From Taenia hydatigena (taxonomy: Eukaryota > Platyhelminthes > Cestoda > Cyclophyllidea > Taeniidae), in contig JADWOT020000010.1 of the NCBI GenBank assembly GCA_036345935.2, forward strand, positions 7,676,587-7,740,586: a DNA stretch of 64,000 nucleotides, in the 5' to 3' direction. The notes beneath the pieces are model-generated. The model had not been told where the DNA came from. It did not search any database and saw only the letters and a list, made by a program, of their open reading frames with translations. Each line of letters opens with the position of its first letter. The first letter of the stretch is position 1. The translations under genes and the position numbers were made by a program. This document shows positions 61,661 to 64,000 of the stretch, piece by piece.

Positions 61661-62763
61661 GCAGATGGTGGCACATCAAGTCGCACAGTCGTACATGACT
61701 GTACAGATGTAGAGACTGTCATTTGTGTGATGATTTGTACGATCAAACAGTGGAATCCAAACGACTGACGCAAGTGTTGGGGCAAATGAAGTCGGCTAAT
61801 ACTTCAGTAGCCAGCATACCCACATCCACTGCATTGCGCCTCCGCCTTAAGATCGCTTTAAGCAACAGGTGCCTTTAGCTAGACTGCAGACTATAGAATC
61901 GCTGCCGAAATTGGTTCGTCAAATCGGAAGCTGACGCAACCACCCAGGAATCAGGAGGACGTGACTCACCTAGAGGCACTTCTACCATCGTTTGCAGACG
62001 CGTCCACGACAGAGACAACTTCTTAAATGCTGAACGAGAAGGTTATTTAGGGGTTGCAGACAAAGCTGGCAGGATGCCTTTTAGTCAGCATATCGGCATG
62101 GTCTCCTCCCACAGGAATCCAGCCTCGCAAACTGGTGACTTGATGAGTGCGTAAACGGGCTATTCAATACTGAAGTGACCTAGGAAGCAGCTTCTTCTTC
62201 TGACACGTATTATGAGGAAGTGCACTGCCACTGTCGCGTTCGCTGTCACTATCCCGAATGTAATCATCATCATGCAGTATAGCGGTACCAAGAGAGGGCT
62301 GAACTTCAAGATTAGTGGAAGGATGGTCACCTCGTCAAGGCGTAACATTCAAAGAAAAAGAGGCTGCTAAAATAGCCCAATTAGTTGTGCGCTGAGGTGA
62401 AACACAAGCGGCACAGTGGATTCTCATGAATGCGCAATTATTGGCCGGAATAATTTGAGTAGCATAGAAAATGAGCTAGGCAAACTCGAGCCGTAAACGA
62501 GATGTCTTTAACTCACCACTAAGTGTCACTTCAACACCCTCTTTATTTGTGGCTAGCGATGGCAGCTCCAATCACTTTGTATTCCCACTTGTTTGAGGGC
62601 CAATTCGCATTCCCGTCAATCAGATACACTGTGAATTGAAGTGTTTGATAGCTTGCACTCAGTTCTTATTCATTACCGACTAACCGATTACACAGATAAT
62701 TAAGGTGACCTCGTCATTGTGGACAAGCCGAATGCAAGTTAATAACTGAAACCCCTTCCACTG
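61661..62763. other. no recognisable gene
   Basis: Frames on the - strand (61785-61531, overlapping the orphan promoter, and 62348-62160) show no domain. Nothing further supported. Confidence 0.4.
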
Positions 62764-63240
62764 CAGTGGTTGACATGCAGGAAAGGTTGTGTCTATATGA
62801 TGAAAGCGGATTCCGCCAGCGAAAATTGGGACGACATCTGGTGTTGGAAGGGAGGTGGAAGGATTGCCACGAGTGTAACAAGAAGACGAGAGTAGCTTTT
62901 AGTCCCGAGTGATTGCTCTAACGCACATTATGAGCTGCAGATATTTGACACAGCACAAGTCGACTCACTTTGATGCCTTTGCAAGCAAACAATGCGGATT
63001 TGTTTCAATGGTTATGATGACTGGAAGGGAAATATTCGAAATGACTGATTCTTGCAGCATTAACCACCGGCATCAACTTGTGATTGGAAAATGCGTTGAC
63101 AAAGAGGGCTGCTGTGTTTGCTCAATAGGACGGTCCCTATCGACGCATTCAATTAAACTACGCAATCACGGAATGATGTGCTTTCGAGGAGGGCACGATC
63201 AATCCTCTCCATTATTTGATATGAAGTCCACGCATGCACA
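62764..63240 (+). repeat. direct repeat R3, copy 2 (possible transposase-derived)
   Basis: Better preserved copy of 60757-61215. The frame gives GFRQRKLGRHLVLEGRWKDC followed by HECNKKTR, a stop, and then after about 200 bp HQLVIGKCVDKEGCCVCS. The Cys spacing recalls the Cys-rich C-terminal tails of piggyBac-type transposases, but the resemblance is weak and unproven. Confidence 0.5.
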
Positions 63241-64000
63241 TTGCAAATCACACTTTCACTTACGCTCCACCCTCACACATAACTCTCAACGACGCCTTCA
63301 TGAGGTAGTTTAATGGTTATCTTCAGCTGTTATCACACTAAGACGGATTCACCCACAGCTTAAAAGCTATATTGGACCTTAAATAATGGGATGATTTTCG
63401 TCAAAATTCGGCTGCTGAAGGCTCATGAAGTGGTTCGAGCAGGGTGTCTTGAGGCTTGGCAAAAGGAAAAATCCCCCACAGCAGGCCAATTCGAATGCTC
63501 CAGTTTTGCGATAGAATAAGAACCATGTACCGCCTCCATGCTCACAGACTACAAGGAAATGCAATTCTTTAGGCAGATGCATTAACAAGGCTCTAGTTGT
63601 TGAAGATAACAGGGCTTCAATAAGCAATGTTGATGCAGCTGACAATCCAACATTCCTGTTGGGAACCGAAATTTGGAAGGATCACGCGTAACTTGTGCAG
63701 TTTTGGGTCCAAGTTTCTCAAGTCTCAGTGTGTCCCGATAAACACTATGAACTTCCGTGTCCGTGAGGTGTTTGTGAAGGCAAAGCATGGAGGCAAGCTC
63801 AAGTCTGATGCCAATTAATCAACCCGCATCCTGCATTTGGCAAACTCAATGTTGGTTACGCTGCTTAAAATTGGGGTAAGAAGAGGACCGACTTTACCAT
63901 GGGCGGTATAATAAGTTGTTAGAACTGAAACCTTGGTATTATGGAGGAAATTGGAATTTTGACTGCAGCGGTGGTAGGACATTTTGATGGTCACAAACTT
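63241..64000. other. no recognisable gene
   Basis: The - strand frames at 63645-63379 and 63788-63582 and the + strand frame 63627-63818 overlap each other and show no known domain. The window ends within this stretch. Confidence 0.4.

Noticed and set aside
1..64000. Prokaryotic features (operons, ribosome binding sites, CRISPR arrays, attachment sites)
   Set aside because: Gene structure is spliced and eukaryotic; no regularly spaced short repeats or bacterial gene order exist.

Overview
The window looks like nuclear DNA of a parasitic flatworm, most likely a taeniid tapeworm (Taenia/Echinococcus group). No bacterial-style gene packing is present. The recognisable genes are split into short exons with GT...AG introns, and they encode secreted fibronectin type III (FN3) proteins. 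One gene at 50.6-51.7 kb (D, + strand) has the layout of the taeniid oncosphere host-protective antigens (EG95 / TSOL18 / 45W type): a 70-bp signal-peptide exon, a phase-1 intron, one FN3 domain and a short hydrophobic C-terminus. The species cannot be fixed from the sequence alone.

Around gene D lies a cluster of larger relatives in which every FN3 domain is one exon of about 100 codons with phase-1 introns on both sides. Gene A (19324 to 15837, -) has a signal peptide and six FN3 exons. Gene B (33577 to 31385, -) has a signal peptide, three FN3 exons and a Ser/Thr-rich end. Gene C (about 45733 to 42613, -) is a pseudogene with four FN3 exons and a preserved Ser/Thr-rich hydrophobic tail exon. 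Decayed copies are A' (22420-24357, +), F (about 39905-40870, +) and E (scattered pieces, 59.9-61.65 kb). Four FN3 exon types recur, called gamma, delta, alpha and beta here: A is gamma-delta-alpha-beta-alpha-beta, B is alpha-beta-beta, C is gamma-delta-alpha-beta, A' is delta-alpha-beta-alpha-beta, F is delta-alpha-beta.

Layout: 0-15 kb is gene-poor, with dispersed repeats (R1, R2, R4, R6) and an inverted repeat (IR1, arms 1.77-4.07 and 7.99-10.13 kb). 15-25.6 kb holds gene A, a large palindrome centred near 21,182 (IR2) and the mirrored relic A'. 25.6-38.3 kb is a second inverted repeat (IR3) with roughly 3-kb arms and gene B in its loop. 29.45-33.7 kb and 41.1-45.9 kb are direct duplicates carrying B and C. 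38.8-39.0 kb has a Ty3/gypsy reverse-transcriptase fragment. 46-50.5 kb is empty of anything I recognise. Gene D follows, then sparse sequence, a foldback element (55,863-56,925), and relic E with a direct repeat (R3) at the right end.

Genes B, C and D share a promoter module, an ATAGGCTG box exactly 20 bp upstream of a TATA box that sits about 47-51 bp before the start codon. Gene A has the same spacing with TAAAAG as the TATA. This ties the single-FN3 antigen gene and the multi-FN3 genes into one co-regulated family. All products are predicted to be secreted or surface-anchored. Repeat boundaries are by-eye estimates, and no database or alignment program was used.
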